Shown: positions 49,390-58,517, counted from the stretch's first letter. The stretch is 64,000 nucleotides of DNA from Streptomyces sp. Sge12 (GCF_002080455.1 NZ_CP020555.1:5058501-5122500), one strand, 5' to 3'. Translations and numbers: made by a program. The notes: generated by a model from the sequence alone, not told the origin.

Positions 49390-50370
49390 ATGCGTCCCGT
49401 ACACACCGCACTCGCCGTGCTCGTCGCCGCCGTCTGGGGCTTCAACTTCGTGGTGATCGAGATCGGCCTCGACCACTTCCCGCCCCTGCTGCTGTCCGCC
49501 CTGCGCTTCCTGGTCGCCGCCCTGCCCGCCGTGTTCTTCGTGGGGCGGCCCAAGGCCGCCTGGAAGTGGATCGTCGGGGTCGGGATCGCCCTCGGCATCG
49601 CCAAGTTCGGCCTGCTCTTCACGGGCATGGCCGCCGGGATGCCGGCCGGGCTGTCCTCCCTCGTCCTGCAGATCCAGTCCGTCTTCACCGCCGTTCTCGC
49701 CGCCGTCGTGCTGCGCGAACGGCCGGGCCGGGTGCGGGTGCTCGGCATGGGCGTGGCGCTCGCCGGGATCGCGGTCGCCGCCGTGGACGGCGGGACCTCC
49801 GGGCCGGTGCTCGGCTTCACGCTGGTCGTGGCGGCCGCCGCCTGCTGGGGCGTGTCCAACGTGCTGACCCGCAAGGCCTCGCCGCCCGACGCCCTGAACT
49901 TCATGGTGTGGGTGTGCACGGTTCCGGTACTGCCGCTGCTCGCGCTCTCGCTGCTGCTGGAGGGCCCCGAGCGGGACCTGGCCGCGCTGCGGTCCCTGGA
50001 CTGGTCCGGGGTGGCCGTCATCGGCTACGTCGCCTGGGTTTCCACCGTCTTCGGCTTCGTCGCCTGGAGTTATCTGCTGCGCCGCTATCCGGCTTCCGCG
50101 GTGGCCCCGTTCTCGCTGCTGGTCCCGGTCTTCGGGATGTCCTCGGCGGCCCTGGTCCTCGGGGAGTCCGTCTCGGGGCTGCGCTGGCTGGCGGCCGTCC
50201 TGCTGGTGGGCGGGGTGGCCCTGACCTCGCTGGCCCCCGCGCGCGCCGTGAACCGTACGGGGGTCGGTTCGGGCGTCAGCGCGGGGAGCCCTCCTGGAGG
50301 GGCAGCCGCCAGTCCTGCCCCCTCAGGTCCGCTCCGTACGAGCGGTGCGGCCGCTCCGCGATCAGGGTGA
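49390..50370 (+). CDS. EamA-family exporter
   Basis: The 326-residue membrane protein has ten hydrophobic helices in two EamA repeats (WGFNFVVIEIGLDHFPPLLL; CWGVSNVLTRKASPPD) typical of the drug/metabolite transporter superfamily. It probably exports an amino acid or metabolite. The last 45 or so residues are Gly/Ser/Pro-rich, outside the fold, and lie antisense to the next gene. Confidence 0.87.
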   Translation: MRPVHTALAVLVAAVWGFNFVVIEIGLDHFPPLLLSALRFLVAALPAVFFVGRPKAAWKWIVGVGIALGIAKFGLLFTGMAAGMPAGLSSLVLQIQSVFTAVLAAVVLRERPGRVRVLGMGVALAGIAVAAVDGGTSGPVLGFTLVVAAAACWGVSNVLTRKASPPDALNFMVWVCTVPVLPLLALSLLLEGPERDLAALRSLDWSGVAVIGYVAWVSTVFGFVAWSYLLRRYPASAVAPFSLLVPVFGMSSAALVLGESVSGLRWLAAVLLVGGVALTSLAPARAVNRTGVGSGVSAGSPPGGAAASPAPSGPLRTSGAAAPRSG

Positions 50371-50785
50371 AGCCGGCCCGCAGGTAGAGCGCGCGGGCGT
50401 CGGCCAGCACGTCGTTGGTCCACAGCACCAGCTCGCGGTAGCCGACCGAACGGGCGAAGGCGACGACGGTGTCGACCAGCAGGGTGCCGACGCCGTGGCC
50501 GCGCCCCTTCGGGTCCACCAGGAGCAGCCGCAGCCGGGCGGTGCCGGGCGCGCCCTCCTCCCGTACGCACATCACCGAGCCGACGGGCCGGCCGTCCAGC
50601 TCCGCGATCCACACCCGTTCGAGGTAGGGGTCGTGGTCCTGGGCGAAGTCCGCGACGATCCGGGCGACCAGGCCCTCGAAGTCGCTGTTCCAGCCGTACT
50701 CGGCGGCGTACAGCGCGCCGTGGCGCTGCACGATCCACCCCAGGTCCCCCGGTTCCGGGTCGCGGAGCCGCACGCTCTCAGCCAT
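50276..50785 (-). CDS. GNAT-family N-acetyltransferase
   Basis: This 169-residue protein has the GNAT acetyl-CoA site RLLLVDPKGRGHGVGTLLVD and the C-terminal segment ALYLRAGFTLIAE. It resembles the acetyltransferase domain often fused to MarR proteins (IVQRHGALYAAEYGW), whose substrate is unknown. It is convergent with the EamA gene, and their 3' ends overlap by 95 bases. Confidence 0.87.
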   Translation of the reverse strand: MAESVRLRDPEPGDLGWIVQRHGALYAAEYGWNSDFEGLVARIVADFAQDHDPYLERVWIAELDGRPVGSVMCVREEGAPGTARLRLLLVDPKGRGHGVGTLLVDTVVAFARSVGYRELVLWTNDVLADARALYLRAGFTLIAERPHRSYGADLRGQDWRLPLQEGSPR

Positions 50786-50831
50786 GGGCCAACTCTAGTT
50801 GGGCGGGCCCGGGTCGGGTCCCCCGCAGGGG

Positions 50832-51416
50832 CTACTTCTTGCCGCCGCCGAGGATCTGGCCCAGCAGGTCGCCGAGGCCGCCGCCCGGGGCGGGGGAGGT
50901 GCCGGGAGCCGCACCCGGAGTGCCCGGAGTGCCCGGAGCCGCGCCCGCCGCCCCGGAGCCCGGAGCACCGGAGCCCGCCGCCCCGGCGCCCTGAGCCTTG
51001 CCGGAGGAGCGCTTGGCGAGGACCGCCAGCACCACCGGGATCAGCATCTCGATGACCCGGCTGATGGTGGCCGCGGGGATGCCGGTCTTCTTCGAGACGG
51101 CGTTGGCCACGGGCTTGCTCACCTTGGCCAGTACCCCGGCCATCATTCCGCCGCTGAGCAGGCCGCCGAGGCCGCCGAACGCGGCCACGCCCTCCAGCGG
51201 CGGCTCGGCCACCTCGGCGAAGGCCTGCCGCACCTCCGCGCCGTCGGCGTCGCCGGCGGCCGCCTTCTGCTGCAGGTCTCCCGTCATGGCGCCGACGGTC
51301 TCGGCGACGGTCTCCTTGGCGCCGGCGGTGTCCGTGCCGAGCAGGCCCGCGATCTCGGTCAGCTTGTCGTCGCCGAGCTCGCCCAGCACGTCGTCCTGGA
51401 ATGAAGATTCGCTCAT
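50832..51416 (-). CDS. DUF937-like protein
   Basis: The 194-residue product has helical repeats (LTEIAGLLGTDTAGAKETVA, FGGLGGLLSGGMMAGVLAKV) typical of DUF937 (YidB-like) proteins, a hydrophobic helix (VIEMLIPVVLAVLA) and a C-terminal Gly/Ala/Pro tail of repeated GSGAPG/GTPG units ending LLGQILGGGKK. No function is known for the family. ATG 51416 lacks a good ribosome site. Confidence 0.75.
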   Translation of the reverse strand: MSESSFQDDVLGELGDDKLTEIAGLLGTDTAGAKETVAETVGAMTGDLQQKAAAGDADGAEVRQAFAEVAEPPLEGVAAFGGLGGLLSGGMMAGVLAKVSKPVANAVSKKTGIPAATISRVIEMLIPVVLAVLAKRSSGKAQGAGAAGSGAPGSGAAGAAPGTPGTPGAAPGTSPAPGGGLGDLLGQILGGGKK

Positions 51417-51598
51417 GCCTGAAACGCTACTTCTGTGGTGATTCACCGGCACCTTGAGTAGGCGTTGGGTAACGGAAACGTAAAGCTGTGATTCCGGATG
51501 CAACCCTTCACGCACATGGCGGGTCGTATGTTGCGTCGGTGCTTCCGGGGAGGGATCTGGGGGGATCGGGAAGTCCGACACGGGAGGGGTAACCGTGA

Positions 51599-51626
51599 GG
51601 GGGTCCGGCCGCAGGGCGGGACCCCC
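51599..51626 (+). terminator. Terminator-like hairpin upstream of recD2
   Basis: GGGGGTCC (51599-51606) pairs with GGACCCCC (51619-51626) and is followed by TTT on the plus strand. No annotated plus-strand gene ends before it. Confidence 0.65.
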
Positions 51627-51644
51627 TTTGCGTTGTCCACAGGC

Positions 51645-51675
51645 CTGACGCGCTGTCGGCGGCGCCCGGTAGTTT
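51645..51675 (+). promoter_or_regulatory. Candidate leaderless promoter of recD2
   Basis: TAGTTT (51670-51675) lies six bases before the ATG, with CTGACG (51645-51650) 19 bases further upstream. No ribosome-binding site is present, consistent with transcription starting at the ATG. Confidence 0.45.
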
Positions 51676-51681
51676 CGGGTC

Positions 51682-53940
51682 ATGGCAGCAGCAGACGGGG
51701 CGCCGCGGGCGGTGCAACTGGCGGTGGTCGACGGCGTCCTCGAGCGCATCACCTACGCCAACGAGGAGAGCGGGTACACGGTCGCCCGTGTGGACACCGG
51801 CCGCGGCGGCGGTGACCTGCTCACCGTGGTCGGCTCGCTGCTGGGCGCGCAGCCCGGGGAGTCCCTGCGCATGGAGGGCCGCTGGGGTTCCCACCCGCAG
51901 TACGGCAAGCAGTTCACCGTGGAGAACTACCGGACCGTGCTCCCGGCGACGATCCAGGGCATCCGCCGCTATCTCGGCTCCGGCCTGATCAAGGGCATCG
52001 GCCCGAAGATCGCCGAGCGGATCGTGGACCACTTCGGCACCGACACCCTCGACGTCATCGAGGGCGAGCCGAAGCGGCTGATCGAGGTACCCGGGCTGGG
52101 CCCCAAGCGGACGAAGCTGATCGGCGCCGCCTGGGAGGAGCAGAAGGCCATCAAGGAGGTCATGGTCTTCCTCCAGGGCGTCGGCGTCTCCACCTCCATC
52201 GCCGTGCGCATCTACAAGAAGTACGCCGACGCCTCCATCTCCGTGGTGAAGAACCAGCCCTACCGGCTCGCCGCCGACGTCTGGGGCATCGGCTTCCTCA
52301 CCGCCGACCGCATCGCGCAGGCCGTCGGCATCCCGCACGACAGCCCCGAACGGGTCAAGGCCGGCCTCCAGTACGCCCTGTCCCAGTCCACCGACCAGGG
52401 GCACTGCTTCCTCCCCGAGGACCGGCTCATCGCCGACGGGGTCAAGCTGCTCCAGGTGGACACGGGGCTGGTGATCGACTGCCTGGCCGAGCTCGCCGCC
52501 GACCCGGAAGGGGTCGTACGGGAGCCCGTCCCGGATCCGCAGGGCGGACCGGACCCGCTGACCGCGGTGTACCTGGTGCCCTTCCACCGGGCCGAGCTGT
52601 CCCTGGTGGGGCAGGTGCGCCGGCTGCTGCACGCCGAGGACGACCGGATGCCCGCCTTCCAGGACGTGGACTGGGAGAAGGCGCTGGGCTGGCTCGCCGG
52701 GCGGACGGGAGCCACGCTCGCGCCCGAGCAGCGGGACGCGGTCAAGCTGGCGCTCACCCGCAAGGTCGCCGTCATGACCGGCGGGCCGGGCTGCGGGAAG
52801 TCCTTCACGGTGCGCTCGATCGTCGAGCTGGCCCGGGCCAAGAAGGCCAAGGTGGTGCTGGCCGCGCCCACCGGCCGGGCGGCGAAGCGACTGGCCGAGC
52901 TCACCGGGGCCGAGGCCTCCACGGTGCACCGGCTGCTGGAGCTCAAACCGGGCGGGGACGCGGCGTACGACCGCGACCGCCCCCTGGACGCGGACCTGGT
53001 CGTGGTCGACGAGGCCTCGATGCTCGACCTGCTGCTGGCCAACAAGCTGATCAAGGCGGTGGCGCCGGGGGCGCACCTGCTGCTGGTCGGCGATGTGGAC
53101 CAGCTGCCCTCGGTGGGCGCCGGGGAGGTGCTGCGGGACCTGCTGGCCGAGGGCGGCCCGGTGCCCGCGGTGCGGCTGACCCGGATCTTCCGGCAGGCCC
53201 AGCAGTCGGGGGTGGTCACCAACGCCCACCGGATCAACACCGGGTTGCCGCCGATCACGGACGGCCTGCCGGACTTCTTCCTCTTCCCGGAGGAGGACAC
53301 CGAGGCGGCGGGGGTGCTGGCCGTGGACGTGGCGGCCCGAAGGATTCCGGCCAGATTCGGGCTCGACCCGCGGCGGGACGTCCAGGTGCTCGCCCCGATG
53401 CACCGCGGTCCGGCCGGCGCCGGACACCTCAACGGGCTGCTCCAGCAGGCGATGACGCCGGCCCGGCCGAACCTGCCGGAGAAGCGGTTCGGCGGCCGGG
53501 TCTTCCGGGTGGGCGACAAGGTGACCCAGATCCGGAACAACTACGAGAAGGGCGCCAACGGCGTCTTCAACGGCACGGTCGGCGTGGTCACCGGCCTGGA
53601 CGTGGACGAACAGCGCCTGACGGTACGGACGGAGGAGGACGAGGAGATTGCATACGAGTTCGGGGAGCTCGACGAGCTGGCCCACGCGTACGCCGTCACC
53701 ATCCACCGTTCACAGGGGAGTGAATATCCGGCCGTGGTGATCCCCGTCACGACCGGAGCCTGGATGATGCTCCAGCGCAACCTCCTCTACACGGCCGTGA
53801 CCAGGGCGAAGAAACTGGTCGTCCTCGTCGGGTCCCGCAAGGCCCTCGGTCAGGCGGTGCGTACCGTTTCCGCAGGCAGGAGGTACACGGCGGTCGCTGC
53901 CAGGCTGTCCGGCCGGATACCGGTGGGAAACATCACCTAA
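51682..53940 (+). CDS. recD2: RecD2-type DNA helicase
   Basis: This 752-residue 5'-3' DNA helicase is of the RecD2 type, not part of a RecBCD complex. It has an N-terminal OB-like domain, helix-hairpin-helix repeats (GLIKGIGPKIAERIV; EVPGLGPKRTKLIG) and an SF1 core with Walker A Lys373 (GGPGCGKSFT), VVVDEASMLD (motif II), GDVDQLPSVG and the UvrD-like HAYAVTIHRSQGSEYPAVVI. RecD2 proteins act in repair and replication-fork stability. The ATG at 51682 appears leaderless. The gene is followed by citrate synthase on the same strand with a 182-base gap. Confidence 0.93.
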   Translation: MAAADGAPRAVQLAVVDGVLERITYANEESGYTVARVDTGRGGGDLLTVVGSLLGAQPGESLRMEGRWGSHPQYGKQFTVENYRTVLPATIQGIRRYLGSGLIKGIGPKIAERIVDHFGTDTLDVIEGEPKRLIEVPGLGPKRTKLIGAAWEEQKAIKEVMVFLQGVGVSTSIAVRIYKKYADASISVVKNQPYRLAADVWGIGFLTADRIAQAVGIPHDSPERVKAGLQYALSQSTDQGHCFLPEDRLIADGVKLLQVDTGLVIDCLAELAADPEGVVREPVPDPQGGPDPLTAVYLVPFHRAELSLVGQVRRLLHAEDDRMPAFQDVDWEKALGWLAGRTGATLAPEQRDAVKLALTRKVAVMTGGPGCGKSFTVRSIVELARAKKAKVVLAAPTGRAAKRLAELTGAEASTVHRLLELKPGGDAAYDRDRPLDADLVVVDEASMLDLLLANKLIKAVAPGAHLLLVGDVDQLPSVGAGEVLRDLLAEGGPVPAVRLTRIFRQAQQSGVVTNAHRINTGLPPITDGLPDFFLFPEEDTEAAGVLAVDVAARRIPARFGLDPRRDVQVLAPMHRGPAGAGHLNGLLQQAMTPARPNLPEKRFGGRVFRVGDKVTQIRNNYEKGANGVFNGTVGVVTGLDVDEQRLTVRTEEDEEIAYEFGELDELAHAYAVTIHRSQGSEYPAVVIPVTTGAWMMLQRNLLYTAVTRAKKLVVLVGSRKALGQAVRTVSAGRRYTAVAARLSGRIPVGNIT

Positions 53941-54015
53941 ATGATCGATCATTTGGGGTTCCCGCACCGGTGCGGAGGGGGCAGGATGAGCAGCTTGACG
54001 GCACTGAGTGCCGTC
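53941..54015. promoter_or_regulatory. Palindromes in the citrate synthase leader
   Basis: Three perfect inverted repeats follow the recD2 stop closely: ATGATCGATCAT (53941-53952), CCGCACCGGTGCGG (53962-53975) and the hairpin GACGGCAC (53997-54004) with GTGCCGTC (54008-54015). They may be operators or a terminator/attenuator before the citrate synthase gene. Confidence 0.5.
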
Positions 54016-54122
54016 GAAAGCACCAAACGCCGACCCCGAGTGCACTCTCCTGCGCCAAATGGGGGAAGGTAGAGGCAGTCAGGGCACCTCGAAGAAGAGG
54101 CACTACGTCGGTGAGGGATGAC

Positions 54123-55412
54123 GTGAGCGACAACTCTGTAGTACTCCGGTACGCGGACGGTGAATACACCTACCCGGTGGTCGAGAGCACCGTCGGTGAC
54201 CAGGGCTTCGACATCTCGAAGCTGCGGGCCCAGACCGGGCTCGTCACCTTGGACAGTGGGTACGGCAACACCGCGGCCTACAAGTCCGCGATCACCTACC
54301 TCGACGGTGAGCAGGGCATCCTGCGTTACCGCGGCTACCCGATCGAGCAGCTGGCCGAGCGTTCGACCTTCATCGAGGTCGCGTACCTGCTGATCAACGG
54401 CGAGCTGCCGACCGTCGACCAGCTCGCGTCGTTCCGCAACGAGATCACCCAGCACACGCTGCTGCACGAGGACGTGAAGCGCTTCTACGACGGCTTCCCG
54501 CGGGACGCGCACCCGATGGCGATGCTGTCCTCCGTGGTCAGCGCGCTGTCGACGTTCTACCAGGACAGCCACAACCCGTTCGACGAGAAGCAGCGCCACC
54601 TCTCGACGATCCGGCTGCTGGCCAAGCTCCCGACGATCGCGGCCTACGCGTACAAGAAGTCGGTCGGCCACCCGGTGGTCTACCCGCGCAACGACCTCGG
54701 CTACGTCGAGAACTTCCTGCGCATGACCTTCTCCGTGCCGGCCCAGGAGTACGACCTGGACCCGGTCGTGGTCTCCGCGCTCGACAAGCTGCTGATCCTG
54801 CACGCGGACCACGAGCAGAACTGTTCGACCTCCACCGTGCGTCTGGTCGGCTCCTCGCAGGCGAACATGTTCGCCTCGATCTCCGCCGGCATCTCGGCCC
54901 TGTGGGGCCCGCTGCACGGTGGCGCCAACCAGTCCGTCCTCGAGATGCTGGAAGGCATCAAGAACGACGGCGGCGACGTCGACGCCTTCATCCGCAAGGT
55001 GAAGAACAAGGAGGACGGCGTCCGGCTCATGGGCTTCGGACACCGCGTCTACAAGAGCTTCGACCCCCGGGCGAAGATCATCAAGGCTGCGGCGCACGAC
55101 GTCCTCTCGGCGCTCGGCAAGAGCGACGAGCTGCTCGACATCGCGCTCAAGCTGGAAGAGCACGCGCTGGCCGACGACTACTTCGTCGAGCGCAACCTCT
55201 ACCCGAACGTGGACTTCTACACCGGTCTCATCTACCGGGCGATGGGCTTCCCCACCGAGATGTTCACCGTGCTCTTCGCGCTCGGCCGGCTGCCCGGCTG
55301 GATCGCCCAGTGGCACGAGATGATCAAGGAGCCGGGTTCCCGCATCGGTCGCCCGCGCCAGATCTACACCGGCGAGGTCCTGCGCGACTTCGTTCCCGTA
55401 GAGGCCCGCTGA
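54123..55412 (+). CDS. citA: Citrate synthase
   Basis: The enzyme condenses acetyl-CoA and oxaloacetate to citrate. The 429-residue type II (hexameric-type) protein has the catalytic triad His265 (GPLHGGANQ), His307 (GFGHRVYK) and Asp364 (NVDFYTG), and the tail GRPRQIYTG. GTG 54123 (MSDNSVVLRYADGEY) has GAGGG six bases upstream; the frame is open to 53970, but the family starts here. A strong terminator follows. Confidence 0.95.
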   Translation: MSDNSVVLRYADGEYTYPVVESTVGDQGFDISKLRAQTGLVTLDSGYGNTAAYKSAITYLDGEQGILRYRGYPIEQLAERSTFIEVAYLLINGELPTVDQLASFRNEITQHTLLHEDVKRFYDGFPRDAHPMAMLSSVVSALSTFYQDSHNPFDEKQRHLSTIRLLAKLPTIAAYAYKKSVGHPVVYPRNDLGYVENFLRMTFSVPAQEYDLDPVVVSALDKLLILHADHEQNCSTSTVRLVGSSQANMFASISAGISALWGPLHGGANQSVLEMLEGIKNDGGDVDAFIRKVKNKEDGVRLMGFGHRVYKSFDPRAKIIKAAAHDVLSALGKSDELLDIALKLEEHALADDYFVERNLYPNVDFYTGLIYRAMGFPTEMFTVLFALGRLPGWIAQWHEMIKEPGSRIGRPRQIYTGEVLRDFVPVEAR

Positions 55413-55469
55413 CCCGAGGCCGTCCCGTCGCGCGGCGTGCGGCCGCGCGGCGGCACCCCAGGTGTGCGA

Positions 55470-55518
55470 GAAGCGCCCCGCCGTCGATCCCCCCACGGGT
55501 CGACGGTCGGGGCGCTTC
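55470..55518 (+). terminator. Terminator after citrate synthase
   Basis: GAAGCGCCCCG plus CCGTCGA (55470-55487) pairs with TCGACGG and CGGGGCGCTTC (55500-55518) with one bulged T, and is followed by TTTT. Confidence 0.9.
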
Positions 55519-55707
55519 CCTTTTCCCCGAAACGGATTCCCCCCACGGGACCCGAGCCGGGGCGTCGGTGTGCCGGGACCCGTTATCCGGGAGGGCCGCT
55601 CAAAGCCTCCCGCGGGTACGTGTCCCGGCCGGCGGATACCCACGGAAACCCCCCAGGCCTCCGTGAAACGTCCCCCAAGACGTTCTTGGTATCGCCCCAT
55701 TAGACCC
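55519..55707. other. Intergenic stretch between citA and copA
   Basis: About 190 bases with no gene I can support. The region around 55680-55707 (TTGGTAT, CATTAGAC) looks like a rightward promoter for the possible small ORF that follows. Confidence 0.35.
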
Positions 55708-55797
55708 ATGGCGACCCCGGATGGTTACGTTGCGGTCACTGTGATCTGCGTCTCCTGTGAAGGAAGTGTGCGGACCGTGGGGAGGGGGCCCCGCTAG
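55708..55797 (+). CDS. Possible 29-residue ORF with a CxxC motif
   Basis: The ORF reads MATPDGYVAVTVICVSC and ends before the copA stop on the other strand, overlapping it by four bases. It has no clear ribosome site but promoter-like TTAGAC directly upstream, so it could be leaderless. It is short and unsupported by homology I know. Confidence 0.25.
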   Translation: MATPDGYVAVTVICVSCEGSVRTVGRGPR

Positions 55798-58070
55798 CGG
55801 AAGGACCGCAACCGGAGGCTGTTGGTCACCACGAAGACCGAGGAGAAGGCCATCGCGGCCCCCGCGATCATCGGATTGAGCAGACCGGCGGCCGCCAGCG
55901 GCAGGGCCGCCACGTTGTAGCCGAAGGCCCAGAACAGGTTGCCCTTGATCGTGGCCAGGGTCCGGCGGGAGAGCCGGATCGCGTCCGCCGCGACCCGCAG
56001 GTCGCCCCGTACGAGGGTCAGGTCGCCCGCCTCGATGGCCGCGTCCGTGCCGGTGCCCATGGCCAGCCCCAGGTCCGCCTGGGCCAGCGCGGCCGCGTCG
56101 TTGACCCCGTCGCCGACCATCGCGACCGTACGGCCCTGCGCCTGCAGGCGGCGTACGACGTCCACCTTGTCCTGCGGGAGCACCTCGGCGATCACCTCGT
56201 CGATGCCCACCTCGCGGGCCACCGTCTCGGCGACGGCCCGGTGGTCACCGGTCAGCAGGACCGGGGTCAGGCCCAGCGCCCGCAACCGGGCGATCGCCTC
56301 GGCGCTGGTCTCCTTGACCGCGTCGGCCACGGTCAGGACCCCGCGCGCCGCCCCGTCCCAGGCCACCAGGACGGCGGTGCCGCCCGCGGCCTCGGCCGCC
56401 GCCTTGGCCCCGGCGAGCGTGGCCGGCAGCTCGATCGACCAGTCCGCCAGCAGCCGCTCGCGGCCCACCAGGACGGCGTGGCCGTCGACCACGCCCTGGA
56501 CGCCGAGCCCGGCGACGTTCTCGAAGGACTCCGGTACGGGGAGGGCTCCCGCCCGCTGCGCCGCCCCGGTGGCCACGGCCCGCGCGATGGGGTGCTCGGA
56601 GGCGTGCTCCAGGGATCCGGCGAGGCGCAGGAGTTCGCGCTCGTCGACGCCCGGGGCGGTGAAGACGCCGTCGAGGGTCATCCGTCCGGTGGTGACGGTG
56701 CCGGTCTTGTCCAGGACGACGGTGTCCACGCGGCGGGTGGACTCCAGTACCTCGGGGCCCTTGATGAGGATGCCGAGCTGCGCACCGCGCCCGGTGCCGA
56801 CCATCAGGGCGGTGGGAGTGGCGAGGCCGAGCGCGCACGGGCAGGCGATGATCAGGACGGCCACGGCGGCGGTGAAGGCGGCGGTGGGGTCGTCGGTGAT
56901 GAGCAGCCAGGTGATCCAGGTGCCGAGCGCGAGCACCAGGACGACGGGCACGAAGATCCCGGAGATCCGGTCGGCGAGGCGCTGCACCTCGGCCTTGCCG
57001 TTCTGCGCGTCCTCCACCATCTTCGCCATCCGGGCGAGCTGGGTGTCGGCGCCGATCCGGGTGGCCTCGACGACCAGGCGTCCGGAGGTGTTGACGGTCG
57101 CTCCGGTGACGGAGTCGCCCACGGTGACGTCGACCGGGACGGACTCGCCGGTCAGCATGGCGGCGTCCACGGCGGAGCTGCCCTCGACGACGGTGCCGTC
57201 GGTGGCGATCTTCTCGCCGGGGCGGACGACGAACCGGTCGCCCACCGCGAGCGCGCCCACCGGGATCCGGACCTCCTGGCCGGCGCGCAGGACGACGACG
57301 TCCTTGGCGCCCAGCTCCATCAGGGCCCGCAGGGCCGCGCCCGCCTTCCGCTTGGAGCGGGCCTCCAGGTAGCGGCCCAGCAGGATGAAGGAGACGACGC
57401 CGGCCGCCACCTCCAGGTAGATGGCGGAGGAGCCGTCGGTGCGGGAGACGGTGAGGTCGAAGCCGTGCCGCATGCCGGGCATGCCGGCGTGGCCGAAGAA
57501 CAGGGCCCACAGCGACCAGGTGAAGGCGGCCAGGGTGCCGACGGAGACCAGGGTGTCCATGGTGGCGGCGCCGTGCCGGGCGTTGGTCCAGGCGGCCCGG
57601 TGGAAGGGCAGGCCGCCCCAGACGACGACGGGGGCCGCGAGGGTCAGGGAGAGCCACTGCCAGTTGTCGAACTGGAGGGCCGGGACCATCGCGAGCAGGA
57701 CGACGGGCAGGGCGAGCGCGACGGAGACCAGCAGGCGCCGGCGCAGTGCGGCGAGCACCGGGTCGGGAGCCGCGGCCCCGTCCCCGGCCGGCGCCCCTTC
57801 GGTGGCGGCGTCGGCTTCGGGGGCGGGCGGCGGCGGGGGCTCCTCGGCGGTGTAGCCGGTCTTGACGACGGTCGCGATCAGGTCGGCGACCCGGATGTCA
57901 CCGGTGTAGGAGACGTGGGCCTTCTCGGTGGCGTAGTTCACCGTGGCCTCGACGCCGTCCATCCGGTTGAGCTTCTTCTCGATGCGGGCCGCGCAGGAGG
58001 CGCAGGTCATTCCGCCGATCGAGAGTTCGACCGCCGCTATCGGTCCGTCGTGCACTGTGCTGCTGGTCAT
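55794..58070 (-). CDS. copA: Copper-exporting P1B-type ATPase
   Basis: CopA pumps Cu(I) out of the cytoplasm. The 758-residue protein has one heavy-metal-binding domain (Cys23, Cys26 in GGMTCASCAARIEKK), eight membrane helices, the CPC transport motif in IIACPCALGLATPTAL, the phosphorylated Asp in DKTGTVTTGR, HP in ASEHPIARAVA and GDGVNDAAALAQADLG. ATG 58070 has GGAG eight bases upstream. It follows copZ after 113 bases, and the pair should be induced by copper through the CsoR-type box. Confidence 0.94.
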   Translation of the reverse strand: MTSSTVHDGPIAAVELSIGGMTCASCAARIEKKLNRMDGVEATVNYATEKAHVSYTGDIRVADLIATVVKTGYTAEEPPPPPAPEADAATEGAPAGDGAAAPDPVLAALRRRLLVSVALALPVVLLAMVPALQFDNWQWLSLTLAAPVVVWGGLPFHRAAWTNARHGAATMDTLVSVGTLAAFTWSLWALFFGHAGMPGMRHGFDLTVSRTDGSSAIYLEVAAGVVSFILLGRYLEARSKRKAGAALRALMELGAKDVVVLRAGQEVRIPVGALAVGDRFVVRPGEKIATDGTVVEGSSAVDAAMLTGESVPVDVTVGDSVTGATVNTSGRLVVEATRIGADTQLARMAKMVEDAQNGKAEVQRLADRISGIFVPVVLVLALGTWITWLLITDDPTAAFTAAVAVLIIACPCALGLATPTALMVGTGRGAQLGILIKGPEVLESTRRVDTVVLDKTGTVTTGRMTLDGVFTAPGVDERELLRLAGSLEHASEHPIARAVATGAAQRAGALPVPESFENVAGLGVQGVVDGHAVLVGRERLLADWSIELPATLAGAKAAAEAAGGTAVLVAWDGAARGVLTVADAVKETSAEAIARLRALGLTPVLLTGDHRAVAETVAREVGIDEVIAEVLPQDKVDVVRRLQAQGRTVAMVGDGVNDAAALAQADLGLAMGTGTDAAIEAGDLTLVRGDLRVAADAIRLSRRTLATIKGNLFWAFGYNVAALPLAAAGLLNPMIAGAAMAFSSVFVVTNSLRLRSFR

Positions 58071-58183
58071 GTTCCGGCTCCAGGGGGATGGCCGGGCCGT
58101 ACGGGACCAGTATGAGCTGGCCGGCACGGCCCGGCAGGGTTCCGCGGTGCTGTCGCGGGTGCCGTGCGGGAGGGGCCGGGCGC

Positions 58184-58417
58184 TCAGACCTGTCCGGCGA
58201 ACTCGTAGCTGGCCTCGTCCACGGCGGCGCGGACGTCCTCGTCCGCGAGCGGGGCGGCGGAGACCACGGTGACCTCACCGGTCGCGGCGACGGCCTTGAC
58301 CGTGCTGACGCCCGGGAGGGCGGAGATCTCGGTGGTCACCGCGCCCTCGCAGTGTCCGCAGGTCATGCCGGTCACCCGGTAGACGGTGGTGGTCTGGGTG
58401 TCCGTCTCGGCGGTCAT
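58184..58417 (-). CDS. copZ: CopZ-type copper chaperone
   Basis: This 77-residue protein is a single heavy-metal-associated domain with Cys20 and Cys23 in RVTGMTCGHCEGAVT. It binds Cu(I) and likely delivers it to CopA downstream. GAGGAGA lies before the ATG. It is the first gene after the CsoR-type operator. Confidence 0.93.
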   Translation of the reverse strand: MTAETDTQTTTVYRVTGMTCGHCEGAVTTEISALPGVSTVKAVAATGEVTVVSAAPLADEDVRAAVDEASYEFAGQV

Positions 58418-58498
58418 GTCGTTCTCCTCTTCAAGGGCGTGTGCCGGTCACCGGAAGGGGTGGCCGATGGCTCCACCGTCCTCCCGACTGTTCGAGAC

Positions 58499-58517
58499 TA
58501 TACCCCTGGGGGGTATA
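58499..58517. promoter_or_regulatory. CsoR-type copper operator
   Basis: TATACCCC (58499-58506) and GGGGTATA (58510-58517) are perfect arms around TGG. This matches the TACCCC/GGGGTA pseudo-palindrome bound by CsoR and lies 82 bases before copZ. Confidence 0.88.
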
